A DNA stretch of 64,000 nt from Takakia lepidozioides (Eukaryota > Streptophyta > Takakiopsida > Takakiales > Takakiaceae), in assembly GCA_030704615.1 (NCBI GenBank), contig CM060734.1:15872001-15936000 (forward strand), written 5' to 3'. This document shows, piece after piece, positions 45,301 through 55,619 of this stretch (the stretch's first letter is position 1; each line of letters starts with the position of its first letter). A model generated the notes under the pieces. The model was not told where the DNA came from. It did no database searches and worked only from the letters and a program-made list of their open reading frames with translations. The position numbers and the translations under genes were made by a program.

Positions 45301-45440
45301 TTAGCTCCATTCCGGACCATAAATTGAAACGAGATAGTTTATCGACTTGGCGATTGATATGTTGAGGTTTGTGTGCTAGGATAGCGAGGTCGTCAGCATA
45401 TGCTGCCGCTGATATTTCATTAGGAGATGTTTTGTATTGG
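42332..45440 (-). pseudogene. LINE with RNase H (RT C-terminal half to RNase H)
   Basis: Minus strand. The RT palm is recognised by AAAYADDLAILAHKP (about 45,375-45,420, the YADD box), followed by SGMELSLHKC and YTYLGIQL (about 45,150-45,180), typical of LINE thumb regions. A long linker (44,750-43,400) with several frame breaks leads to an RNase H domain: YTDGSQSGSLARYGVYH (about 42,770-42,820, first Asp), RAELMAIFEAM (Glu), IFTDSLNSLFLL (Asp) and HTGIIGNEEADLLA (Asp near the end). It is 5'-truncated at about 45,440, and its 3' end is also lost because the zinc-knuckle tail seen in the copy at 47.3-48.7 kb is absent. Loss of both ends suggests rearrangement after insertion. Confidence 0.85.
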
Positions 45441-46950
45441 TACCCGGAATATGACTCCCTCGTCCGCTGATGTCCATTGAGGACTTGCCTGATCTCCAAG
45501 ATGATCTTGGAACTTCCATGACCTCATCTGAGTCCGACAGGTTCTGAACAACCTGGTTCTCGCTCATCTTCATTGATGGGGGAGGCTTTGGATTAACTTC
45601 GTTGCGGATTCCTCTCTTTGAGGTACCAACTCTCAGATTCGCGGATTCTTTCGTGGAAGGCGGCAGGAAAGAAGGCACATTTGGCGGGCAAATGAAGTCC
45701 CCAACAACCCTGTATATGACAATGTCCGATGGTGGAACTCATCATTCCCTGCCGTCGCCAAAATCATCGTGGAGCACAACGATACTTTTGACTACAACTC
45801 CATTTGGATCCTTCCTTTCCTCCTCCAGGAATACTGACCCCGGTTTCAGGTGGTATCGGACGAAGAGATATTTCTCCATAACCCAACAGATTCCCCCTGT
45901 GCATCGAAATGTAGCTTTGTGCTCGTGAGGAGGGCAGTACACTATAGCGCTCGAGTTTTCAGCCATGGGAGATGTGCACAGATGACTACGCGCAAGGCGG
46001 TCGGGCAAGCGCCCTGGGAGAAGCGGGTAGCGACGCAAAGCAATGCAGGGCTGATCTGGAGGAGCGAGGAAGCCTATTCACGAATCCGACGAGCCCACAC
46101 TCCCAAAAATCCACTGTCAGAGTTTTCATGAACCTTGTCTCTGAAATGCGGCCCCTGCCCTTTGCGCAATAACTGCCAACGGTATGCAGTCAGAAGGCTG
46201 CAGACCTGTGCAGGTGCCCTGCGCAAACCAATAATTGCGGCATCTGACGAGAAGTGTGGGGGGGCGAGCGTGCAAGCACCTTCCCGATGGACAAAGGGAA
46301 TTGAAAGAGATGTGGCATTCCAGAGGGTCTGATTACTTGAGTGCTGGACCCACTCAGGCAAAAGTCAAAATTCAACATTACACAAAAAATGGAACTTTGG
46401 TTCAAAGGAAAAATTTTAATCATATAATGAACTGTGACAAGTATGCATGCCCTCACAAGCCGAGGTAAGCCAAAAGTATGCATGCAATCCATGCTCAGCT
46501 AAGTTGGGAATTTGCTGCCATGTTGCACTGTTGTCACCAAGAAGCTGGAACCACGATTGGCCTCTCAACAAGCTCATGACTCATAGGGTGTCGGTAAGTG
46601 AAGACAATGGATGCAGCCCGCTCCCCTTTGGTGTAGTGGACAACGGTGTCATGTCCTCCGATATATGCACCATCGTAAATGGAGATCTTTGTTGTGGAGA
46701 CTCTATGTCCATAGGACTCATCCTCGTAGCTTATGGGAATGTCCCCATAGACTGTTTGCGAGGGAATCCTCTGAGGCCTGTACGTACACCCGATGCAATC
46801 GTCGTAGGCCCACTGGCAGCACCTCCAATGATATAGGAAGGCCATGCGGCTTTTGGGGATGTCCCGTGCAGGCGGATACTACTGATCGACGATGCGCAGG
46901 CACCAGAGCCGCGCAAGCCCGTCCCCGCGAGGCTGATCGTGGAAGCTAGG
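45441..46950 (-). pseudogene. Unrecognised gene fragments
   Basis: No family is recognised. Minus-strand pieces that look coding: CIGCTYRPQRIPSQTVYGDI and the following GHRVSTTKISIYDGAYIGGH (about 46,800-46,630), an intervening poorly conserved part, then CTGGICWVMEKYLFVRYHLK with GVVVKSIVVLHDDFGDG (about 45,940-45,745). The frame meets two adjacent TGA codons (about 45,735-45,740) and then stays open for about 290 bases through VVGDFICPPNVPSFLPPS and a Ser/Asp-rich tail. Such a pattern suggests a dead exon series of a host gene or a captured gene. It lies between two fragments of the same LINE family. Confidence 0.4.
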
Positions 46951-47319
46951 CAGGTACTCTAGAGCGGACAGGCTCACCCGCCTCTGCTGAGACTGGTCTA
47001 TCCAATCCTGCAAGAATATAAAAATGTCCCCTGACCTGGGCGAGGAGTTCCACGGGGTGAGACCCCCGTTGGGGCAAATGTTGGGATCTCGACACGCCGT
47101 CGCCGAGTAGTGAAAGGGTTGCCAGGAAGCAGAGAGGGAGCGCAAGGAAGCAAACCCGGGAGTGTGGGAGGAGATCCAGTGGGAGGAGCTCAGAGCGAGG
47201 AACTGGTCTTGCTGGCTCGATTTGAAACGTAGTGGGTGTAGGGGAAATTTGGACAATTGGCAAACAAATGCGCAACATTTAATATGCCCGTACCCAGGAA
47301 TGAGGCGCAGCATTTACTT

Positions 47320-48735
47320 CATGGTCGGCTCCATAAAACCGCGTCTCGTGAAAGAACTCCTGGGGGGAGATGGCGCCAACATGTTCATCCAAGTCGGTAT
47401 AGCCCACCGACTTCTGGGCCCCGCAACCATACTACGTGCCGAACTTATGGCCATCTACGAAGCCCTCTCCCAGCTACACGCATTTCCCTCACCATAGTAC
47501 AATTTTACAGATGGCTTAACTTTGCTCCTTCTCCTGCGAAACCACATAGCCAGCCCATCCTCCTACCATCACCACCCAGATCGTAATCTTATCTCAGCAA
47601 TCATCACTTTAGCCATCTCAATCAACCAACCCATTCAATTTCTTAAAGTACGCTCACATACCGGAATCAACGGGAATGAGGAGGCTGACCTCCTTGCCCA
47701 ACTAGGGGCCTCCAAAGGTCCCCAGTAGAACCCTCCACAGACCTCATCCACACTGCACATACGCACCCTTTCTGGCTAATACATCCAATTCCAAGCCCCC
47801 CCAAACCTAAACCTATTCGTAAACTCCGCTCTACTCTCTCTAAAGAAGCCAACAAACAAGCCACTACATCTCTCAGTCACACCAAACAACATATCCAGAA
47901 ATGGACACACTCCACAGTACTCCATCATAAACTGTTCAACCACTTCTGGCACACTAAAGTCGTTTCCGACGCACAAATCAAACAAACGCTTAAGTTTAGA
48001 TTCGCCCAGTATATTGGGCACCAATTTAAGCATACCTTCTGGCCAACCATTTTTACATCCCCACACTGCCCCCTGTGCTCCCATATACATGCAGTACCTG
48101 ACACTTGGCCACATATCCTCAGTAAATGCCCCCACCCAGTCTTGCATGGCCTTCGTATCGCCAGGCACAATCAAGTTGTATGACACATCCACAAACTATT
48201 ACAACGACATAAAGAAACCATATGGTTCTCACTCATCAATGCTGGCACTTATCAAGGTAGACCCCCAGACCATACAGTACCATCCTGGCTATTACCTTGT
48301 ATTTGCCAAACCCATGCTATATGCACATGTCCCGTTAGGCTCTGCCCGGACATCCTCTTAGTTCAGGGACTTCCTACCAACGCCCTTCCACCCTCTACTC
48401 CTACCCCACCACTAATCATACACTTCATCAAATTTACGTACTGCCACGACCGCTTCACGCACACCTCCATTCTCGAAAAGCGCCAGAAATACGCTCCGCT
48501 TATCCTTGCTATTCGCCGACGAGGGTGGGCCACGGGCCCACTCTCCGTCATCTCTGCCGGCACAAGAGAGGGCATACACAATGACAGTATCTCAACACTC
48601 AAGATAACTTTAAAATCCCCACCACCTCCATCCATACATGCTTTAAAGACATCCACCTTACGACACTTCGCTCTCTCATAGCCATCATGACCAATAAGCG
48701 AAAACTCGAATCCACCCCATCTCAGGTACCCCAGG
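47320..48735 (+). pseudogene. LINE fragment: RNase H, zinc knuckle and extra C-terminal region
   Basis: Same family as 42.3-45.4 kb, on the plus strand. RNase H motifs: HRLLGPATILRAELMAIYEA (about 47,407-47,466), then FTDGL (about 47,505) and RSHTGINGNEEADLLAQLG (about 47,651-47,707). Beyond the point where the other copy ends comes RKLRSTLSKEA, a region with KFRFAQYIGHQFKHTFWP, and a zinc knuckle CPLCSHIHAVPDTWPHILSK followed by CPH (about 48,068-48,130), common at LINE C-termini. A further basic region (EKRQKYAPLILAIRRRGW, about 48,475-48,530) follows. Stops occur at 47,495-47,500 and later. Near the end the words GGTACC/GGGTATC repeat (about 48,724-48,772), perhaps the 3' tail. Confidence 0.82.
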
Positions 48736-49131
48736 GTACCCTTGGGTATCCTAGGTACCTAGAGGTACCTCATACCCCCCTTACTTGGTGTCCCCTGGAC
48801 ACCTGTCAAATTTATATAGGGCCCACCCTCGAAAGGGGGCAATAGCCGCTAGTTACGCCGGCCTCGGCCGGAGTCTTCTCTCTTCATCCAAGTCCAACCT
48901 GACATGCATATGAAATTTGTTGCACGGGAGCCTCAAGTCAAATTTGATGTTGTCCAGGTCCATTCAGAGCAATATATATCCAATTTTGGCAGTACAATGT
49001 TATTAATACCTCATCCAACATGGGTAGGATGCTCTGTGTGGGACATTTAATAGATCATTCATTATGTATGCTGGGAATAGTGTGGTCTGCTCTGTAAATT
49101 GTTGGACATCAAACTACCTTACTGAAATGAG
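48736..49131. other. No gene seen
   Basis: About 400 bases without coding signals between a LINE tail and a gypsy remnant. Nothing recognised. Confidence 0.6.
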
Positions 49132-51284
49132 GTGTTCCAGGTGAATACCCTTGAAAGTAACACAAAGCATCAAATTTACGGACTAACTGCGCTATTTGTG
49201 CAGGTAAAGGAATTGAAAACCCAGGGCAGGACAGCCCATTATAATCTTCATGTTGGCAAGTATGCTGGCTCTTCTACAAAGACAAGCACTCCCATACAAC
49301 TTATGCTTGACCATTATGACACCGCCGCTTGTGATCAACTAGGGCAGTTGAAGGTGCCATGCTTCACATTTGGGCCCTCGGGCTTTGTCAGTCTTCCCAA
49401 TAGTGGGCAGATGGTAAACTATGTCTGCAGAATGAGAGCTCCAAAGCGTGTCAAATCAATAGTGAGACTGGAGGCAATGGCCCAAACACTTTGTAGCCGT
49501 ACTGTTCACTACTTTGATCTGAAAGAAGGATATCAAGAAGTACGGGCATCACTGGGTGACGTTGTTGTTCATCACTACAAGTACCAGGTAATCTATGAAA
49601 GTATCTTATAAAAGGTAGCATGCAAAATTTTGGTTGCTACATATATGCATTTCTCATCTTATCCTCATGTCTCTAGTCTTCCTTCTTGTGAGGCTTTTCC
49701 CCTCAGAAACCTTTTCCCACAGGTTTGGGAGGATTTCGAAAGTAAATTTGTTCAACGCGCAGCTACATTCATTTCTGATTGGGGGGAGGAGAGAAATATG
49801 GCGACCATTGATAGGACTGATATCAATGAGGTGAGACTACCCAGGCATAGAACACCAGTCCCTTTGCCTGTTTCAGATGCCACTGGTGGGTCAAAGACAT
49901 GATCAAATAGGGGCTCCGGCCCTGCTACACCAAACAGTGAAAGAGTTGTTCCCAGAACACCATGGAACGTTGATGGAGGTACGAAATCCATGATTCTCAA
50001 CCATTTCTATAAAGGGAGAATTTCATTGTCACCTATGGATCTGATTATGTCTGTACCAGGAGAATTGGAGAAACTGAAGGGTCTTGTTAAAGTGGTGGAA
50101 AAGGTTGTACATCAGCAAAAGGAGGCGACAAATGTGGTAACAACAACAAAGCTGACACCAGGTGTTCAGCCAACAACTACTGCTGCACTTGTGGCAGGTC
50201 CTAAAAAGAAGTCTCGAGCTGAGGTGGCATATACACATTCAGGCAAGGTCAAGGCCTTACATGCCATGGTTTCTATTGGTGGACATAAAGTCTTGGGCAG
50301 GTGGATACTGGAGCCATGTTATCTGTTATGGCTGTCAGCACTGTCAGAGATTTGGGTTTGATGGGATCAGTGGTGAGTGATAAAGACATGACTTACAGGG
50401 TGGCCTCAGGTGTTGTAAAGATAGCCATGGGTAGACTTGAAGATCTCAAGGTCACTGTAGGGGAACTCACCAACAGATTGTTGATACTGATACCTACCAC
50501 GTGCTGCTGGGACTTGACTTTTTAAAGACGTTTGGGGCTGTGGTTGACACTGAGAATGAGACCATCAGAATTCGATATGGGCCAGGCAAGGATGTGACAC
50601 ACTTTCCACTACACTGTCAATCAGTGTGAGCCAGATTACAGGGCAGCTGCAGGTTTAACGAGCTGCTCTAATGAAGAGAATCACAAATCTGGTGTTGAGG
50701 AGGAGGGCATCATGAGCATCACCAGCTCTCCCAACCTAGTGGAGGTGGAATCTGATACAAGTGAAGAGACTACCACCAGTGACGACTCAAAATCTGATGA
50801 TGAGGAGTGGCACAACACCTCTGGAGATGATTTGCTAGATGATTGGGATGTGCCACAAGGAGAGAAAGAGCTGAACAAGGCCATAGATGTGACATAAGGC
50901 ACTGAAGAGGTGTTGGAGGATCAAGGTTTAACAAGTCTCTTTGATGAAGAAATTGCAAAAGGAATGGCCTCATCCATTGTTCATGAGGCACATGCCAAGG
51001 CTTGGGAAGGAGAGCTTGTCAATTCTGCATTTGACATTGAGGATGATTTCTATGATTGGAACATGATTACCTCTAGAGAATAGAGGATGCAAATGGAGGC
51101 TCACATCTTCACTGTTAATAGCCTGGAATCAGAAGAAGAGGACGAGGCTGAGGTGAGATGGCAGAGTCTGAAAACCAGACTTCCGTTCAGCCAGCAACTT
51201 TCATCTGAGCAAAGGGCTGGGCTGGAGAAGCTGCTCAGGAGGAAACAACACTGTTTTGCCCTGTCAAAGGCTGACGAGCCCTGA
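49132..51284 (+). pseudogene. Gypsy-like remnant: unknown region, retroviral aspartic protease, pre-RT linker
   Basis: The first part (49,132-49,588, followed by GTAATC as a possible donor) has TIVRLEAM-like and YFDLKEGYQEVRASLGD segments that are not recognised. From 49,722 a Trp/Phe-rich start (VWEDFESKFVQRAATFI) is followed by a Pro/Thr-rich linker. The protease shows VDTGAMLSVMAVSTVRDLGL (about 50,300-50,360, DTG motif) in two frames with a frameshift near 50,300, and YHVLLGLDFLKTFGAVVDTE (about 50,492-50,552), the second psi-loop. An acidic linker (SSPNLVEVESDTSEE) and EQRAGLEKLLRRKQHCFALS (about 51,210-51,270) match the region before gypsy RT. The RT itself is missing. Stops occur at about 49,900, 50,628 and 51,081. 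Confidence 0.7.
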
Positions 51285-51959
51285 GCGCGCACGGTCAGGG
51301 TGATGGCATATTAGTCTAGGGGGGTCGTGGTAAGTTGCGGTGTAGGTTGGGCTCACTGAACCGCCTACCTGACTGCGGTTAGTGCAGGGGGTTTGTGGTC
51401 GTACCATGGTGGCTATGATCACTATCTAAGTTCTACCGGCAAAGAGAAATCATGTACTCCTCTTCACAGGGCGAGTTTGTGTTTCTAAGTCCTACGGTAT
51501 CCTACAATCTACTCAGTAATTGCCTTCCAAGTCATTGTGTTTTATTGTCTAATTCCTACCGCCTAGGCCCCCGAGCCGCCTATAGCCGGGACATGTTTTA
51601 ATCCCTTCACAAGGCACCTGCCGAGCCTACGAAGAAGAGGGAAAATCTTCCTCTCCCAATGCCCCTCCTTCGCCAAGTGCTCGAGTTCAAGTCACCTCTA
51701 ATGGAAGGGCCAACGCTTCCTACTCCAGTGCCTAAATACTTTGTTTTAGCAAAGGAGTGGCCAAAATGCCTATCGTCATCCAATAAGTTCACCAAGTTCA
51801 ATAAGGTGGTTCTAAGCCCCTCAACTCAATAAGTTCAATCAGTTTAATCAACACCCTTCAGGCTATAACGTGCACCACGTGCATCTATCCTATTTAAGCA
51901 ATTTCGCAACTCAGAAATGCTGGAAAATAAAAGAAATTAAGAAAATCAGAAAAAAAAAA
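51285..51959. other. No gene seen
   Basis: This stretch joins a gypsy remnant to a LINE remnant. No coding or repeat structure is recognised. Confidence 0.55.
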
Positions 51960-52798
51960 ATACCTCCCATATGGGAAATCATGTGGGGAATCCAAAGAGA
52001 TAGAAGGGGCCTGGGTTCTTACAACCCCAGTTCTGAGGAGATGGATCATTGGTTCTCATTTATGCAAAACCGCTGTATGACGGAGGCCATGCCAATCTTT
52101 GGTCAATCTTCAAACCTTTCATTGACCTGGACCAATAACAGAACACTTGCAGATCTCTGCATAGCACGCCTTGACAGAGCTTATGTTTCTCCGGATTTGG
52201 TTCAACTCTCTAGAAGGCTTCCTCAGGAACCCATTCCTCTCGGGTTTGACCATGCCACAATCTCCCCTTCAATCCAATTCCCTGACTCTCAACGTCGTGG
52301 CAGAGGCATGTTTAAGATCAATAGCTTACTGTTGAAATTACCATCCTTCAAACTAGGACTTCTGCAAGCCTGGACTCGGGCTGGGGTAGACAATCAGAAT
52401 CCGACTGAAAGATTTCTAGCTAAACTCAAAGTTGTCAACGTGGAGAGCCAAAAAATAAGTTTAGCCCTTTCTCTTATCAGGAAAAGGAAGGTAGCTGGCC
52501 TAACAAAATGCCTGAAAGTCTGTGAATCCAGACTGGAGTCTACCCATTGCAACGAATTCACATACCATACGTATGTCCAGGCCAGATGTAACCTTGATAT
52601 CCATCACAAAATTCAAGAAAGGAAGCTCAAACTGCAAGTTGGGGTTAATTGGTCTACCAAGGGTGAAAAGATGACAAAATACTTCTTCGACAAGACCAGA
52701 CTACATAGGGCATCTCAAACCATCACAGAACTGATTGACCAGCCTTCTGGCCTGTCTGCCACCACCCCCAAAGGAGGGCTGAAAATCCATGAGCAGTG
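51960..52798 (+). pseudogene. LINE ORF2 fragment: end of APE endonuclease and pre-RT region
   Basis: An open frame contains SLTWTNNRTLADLCIARLDR (about 52,120-52,180) and AYVSPDL, then PLGFDHATISPSI (about 52,235-52,272). This is the C-terminal half of an AP-like endonuclease of L1-type LINEs, where the DHxxI strand supplies the catalytic His. It continues through the basic linker with LALSLIRKRKVAGL and ends with VNWSTKGEKMTKYFF (about 52,645-52,690), the conserved stretch just before RT. The RT is absent. It is a different LINE clade from the RNase H-bearing one, since it has no shared sequence here. Truncated at both ends. Confidence 0.82.
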
Positions 52799-53244
52799 AG
52801 CAGTGAGCAGTGACACCAAACCTTCCTCGAACCTATGCTGAACCTGTCTTAAGGTTCGGGACAGGTTCGGGATTCCAGATTCCGATTTTGATTCGGGGTT
52901 CGGTGGAGGAGATTCCGAATCCCATTTTGAAATATGCTTTGTAATGGATAAGAACATTAAGTACTTACTATAGTAGGTACTTACCACAGCACATATTTCC
53001 GTCTGTTAGGTTCGGCGCCGAACCTGACGAGAAAAATGAGAACCCCAAAAATTCAAAACATCTTTAAAGTTTTTTAATTATTATTTTAATATTGAACGTC
53101 CAAACAGCCTCGAGATGGATCTCCATAAAATTTAAAACTATATGCCAACATGATCCATCGCAACGACCTCAGATGAAATGAGCAAATCAGGGGAGAGAAA
53201 TAGAGGTTAAGAGTACCAAAATGAAATTTATAGCAAACATGATT

Positions 53245-53597
53245 GATAGAAGGGAGGAATGTTCGGTGCCGAACACTTCAACTCCTACAAAATTACTCAA
53301 AAGATGTTCCACGGGGAGCACTTAGAGATAATAATGTCCTGGGAGCAAACTACTGCATGATAGGAGAGAGGAATGTTCGGCGCCGAACACTTCAACTCCT
53401 ACAAAATTACACAAAAGATGTACCACGTGGAGAACTCAGAGATAATAACGTCCTGGGAGGGGCAAAATACTGCATGATTGGAGGGAGGAATGTTCGGCGC
53501 CGAACACTTCAACTCCTACAAAATTACTCAATAGATGTTCCACGCGGAGCACTCAGAGATAATAATGTTCTGGGAGGGGCAAAATACTGCATGATCC
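53245..53597. repeat. Tandem repeat of about 115 bp with GTTCGGCGCCGAAC palindrome
   Basis: Three units starting near 53,261, 53,375 and 53,492, each beginning with the 14-base palindrome (first unit has one mismatch) and containing ACTTCAACTCCTACAAAATT. The same palindrome also occurs singly at about 53,010 (GGTTCGGCGCCGAACC) and, with one change, at about 39,411. Confidence 0.9.
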
Positions 53598-54950
53598 CCA
53601 TATCCTAAATAGTGAAAATGCACCAACAACTCTGATCACAGATACAATGGAGTTGGGTCCCTGACTAGCAACTTGGCAACCTCGTTCAGTGTCAGAGAAG
53701 GCTGGTGTATCATATCCCAGTCCCCACGACAATCAAGCCTGCTGAGGAAATAATATAGATGCTTGCACGGAGTATAGGATCCTCGAGCTTTCTTCATGGA
53801 ATCGAAGTCCGGACAAGTGCACTAAGGGAATTTGCCAACAGTAACATTGTACACAATGTTATGCTCGGAAGATCCGGGAGTCCTCAAAGTGTAAACCCTC
53901 CCCAACCCTGGTGCAAGGACATCTGTAAACCCTGTGACTTGCCCATGAAGCATATCTGCGCTCCGCCACTAGAAGGAAAACGCGGAATAACCACTCTATT
54001 AACCACTCATTTTGAGTGGTAAAAGACACTAAACCACTCTGGCCCCATAGTGATGAAGAACCAGTGGATTAGGACAAGTGAGTGGTAAAAGACATTACGT
54101 GGCATCAGTGGTTAAGGATAGTGGTTCGAACCACTCACGTCCGGGTCCACCTGTTCGCTGACATATCACAGTGTTAAATTAACCACTGTGACATATAAAC
54201 TCACCACTGTGACATGTCAATGACGTGTCACTGAGATAAACCAACCACTTCTGACGTGTCACAGTGGTAAAGTAACCACTTCCGTTTTCCAGTGGACACG
54301 TGGAAGTCGGTGGTCCGTGGATGATATTGGAGATTATGTTGACATGTGGCGACACTCTCAGCATGGACACGTGTCATGTGTTGGTGCTACAAAATGGATG
54401 GAGTGAAAAATTCAATGACTTCCGAAACCACTTGTTGAGTGATCGCGAAATGACTCACAAAGTCATTCTATGAAAACTGAGAATATACAATATCACTCAA
54501 ACCGTGGTTATGTGAGTGGATGACATCTCTCAGCAGGTCATTGGAATGATTACCCACATAGTGGTATGTAAGATGTTTGAATCATCCATGGTGTCTCTCT
54601 GAGTGGGAACTATGGATTGGAATGATTACTAACAGAGGGTGTGTAAGTGATTAGGAATACCACTGGAGGAATTCATACCACTAATACAGTAATATATAGG
54701 TGATTACTTATACCACTACAGGAGTGGTAATGGAGGCAATTGTGTGTATTTGGCTACTCTTACAGTTTTAAATTATACCACTATTACAGTGGCGGGCAAG
54801 TGATTAGGAACATGACTAGAGGAACACATACCACTAGTGTAGTGAAAGAAGTACCATTGGGGATTCAAGCTCCACAAATAAAATAGAATCCTAGAGAGTA
54901 AGTGCTGGAACGCTGTCAACAAAATCCAGCCATGATAAAAGTCTGAGCCT
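53598..54950. repeat. AACCACT/AGTGGT-rich non-coding region
   Basis: Words ACCACT and AGTGGT recur about every 20-60 bases from 53,995 to 54,850 in both orientations, including a short hairpin ACCACTCATTTTGAGTGGT at about 54,002. GACGTGTCAC-like words recur at 54,180-54,270. No gene is supported. It could be a degenerate MITE cluster. Confidence 0.4.
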
Positions 54951-55619
54951 AACTTCTACACGGCGTCTCCGCATGCATGCTAGGAACACTGAACTGCTTT
55001 CTTGCCTTCTTCTCATTGCCAGCAATGTCTACGCCCGGGCGAACGAAATTGTAAGCCCTCTTCATGTTCTTCTCTGGCCAGGGCTGCCAGGCTCACATTT
55101 GATGTAGATGTACACCAGGGGAAAGTTCAGAATGACATCTGGTACAATTCCAGCTTTGATAATGTCACCATGAACCTCTTTGCCCCTTCCCAGGGCTCCT
55201 AGGCTCCCATATGCATATTACAAACACAAATGAACATGATTTGGTCTTGCTTCATCCCTTCCCACATTATTTGCTCCTAGGTTTCCAAAGCCTTAATCCC
55301 ATATCCATGCTGCACATCAGAAGCTGTGGTCATGGTTGAGGTGCCTGATTTTATCAACTGTGCTGCTGCAGCTGCTACCTTTAGTTGACCATCTACCCAT
55401 GCAGCAGGTTTCTTGTAGCTATTGATCCACATGGAATCATAGGTAATTTGGAGCTTGAAGTCCGACCCTCTTGGATGAATCTGGGCCCAGACTCTATCCC
55501 TGCTCCTTCAGCTATCCATGCCGCTGCACAAATCATGCATACATCTTTGCCTTACTGCTAGTACCTGACAATAACAGCCTAGATTTGTTCTAGGAAATAC
55601 CCAACTCAACTTATCACTA

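Noticed and set aside
49132-49588. Host enzyme exon before the gypsy protease
   Set aside because: Open frame with possible donor, but no recognisable family; it was kept as an unknown part of the gypsy remnant rather than named.
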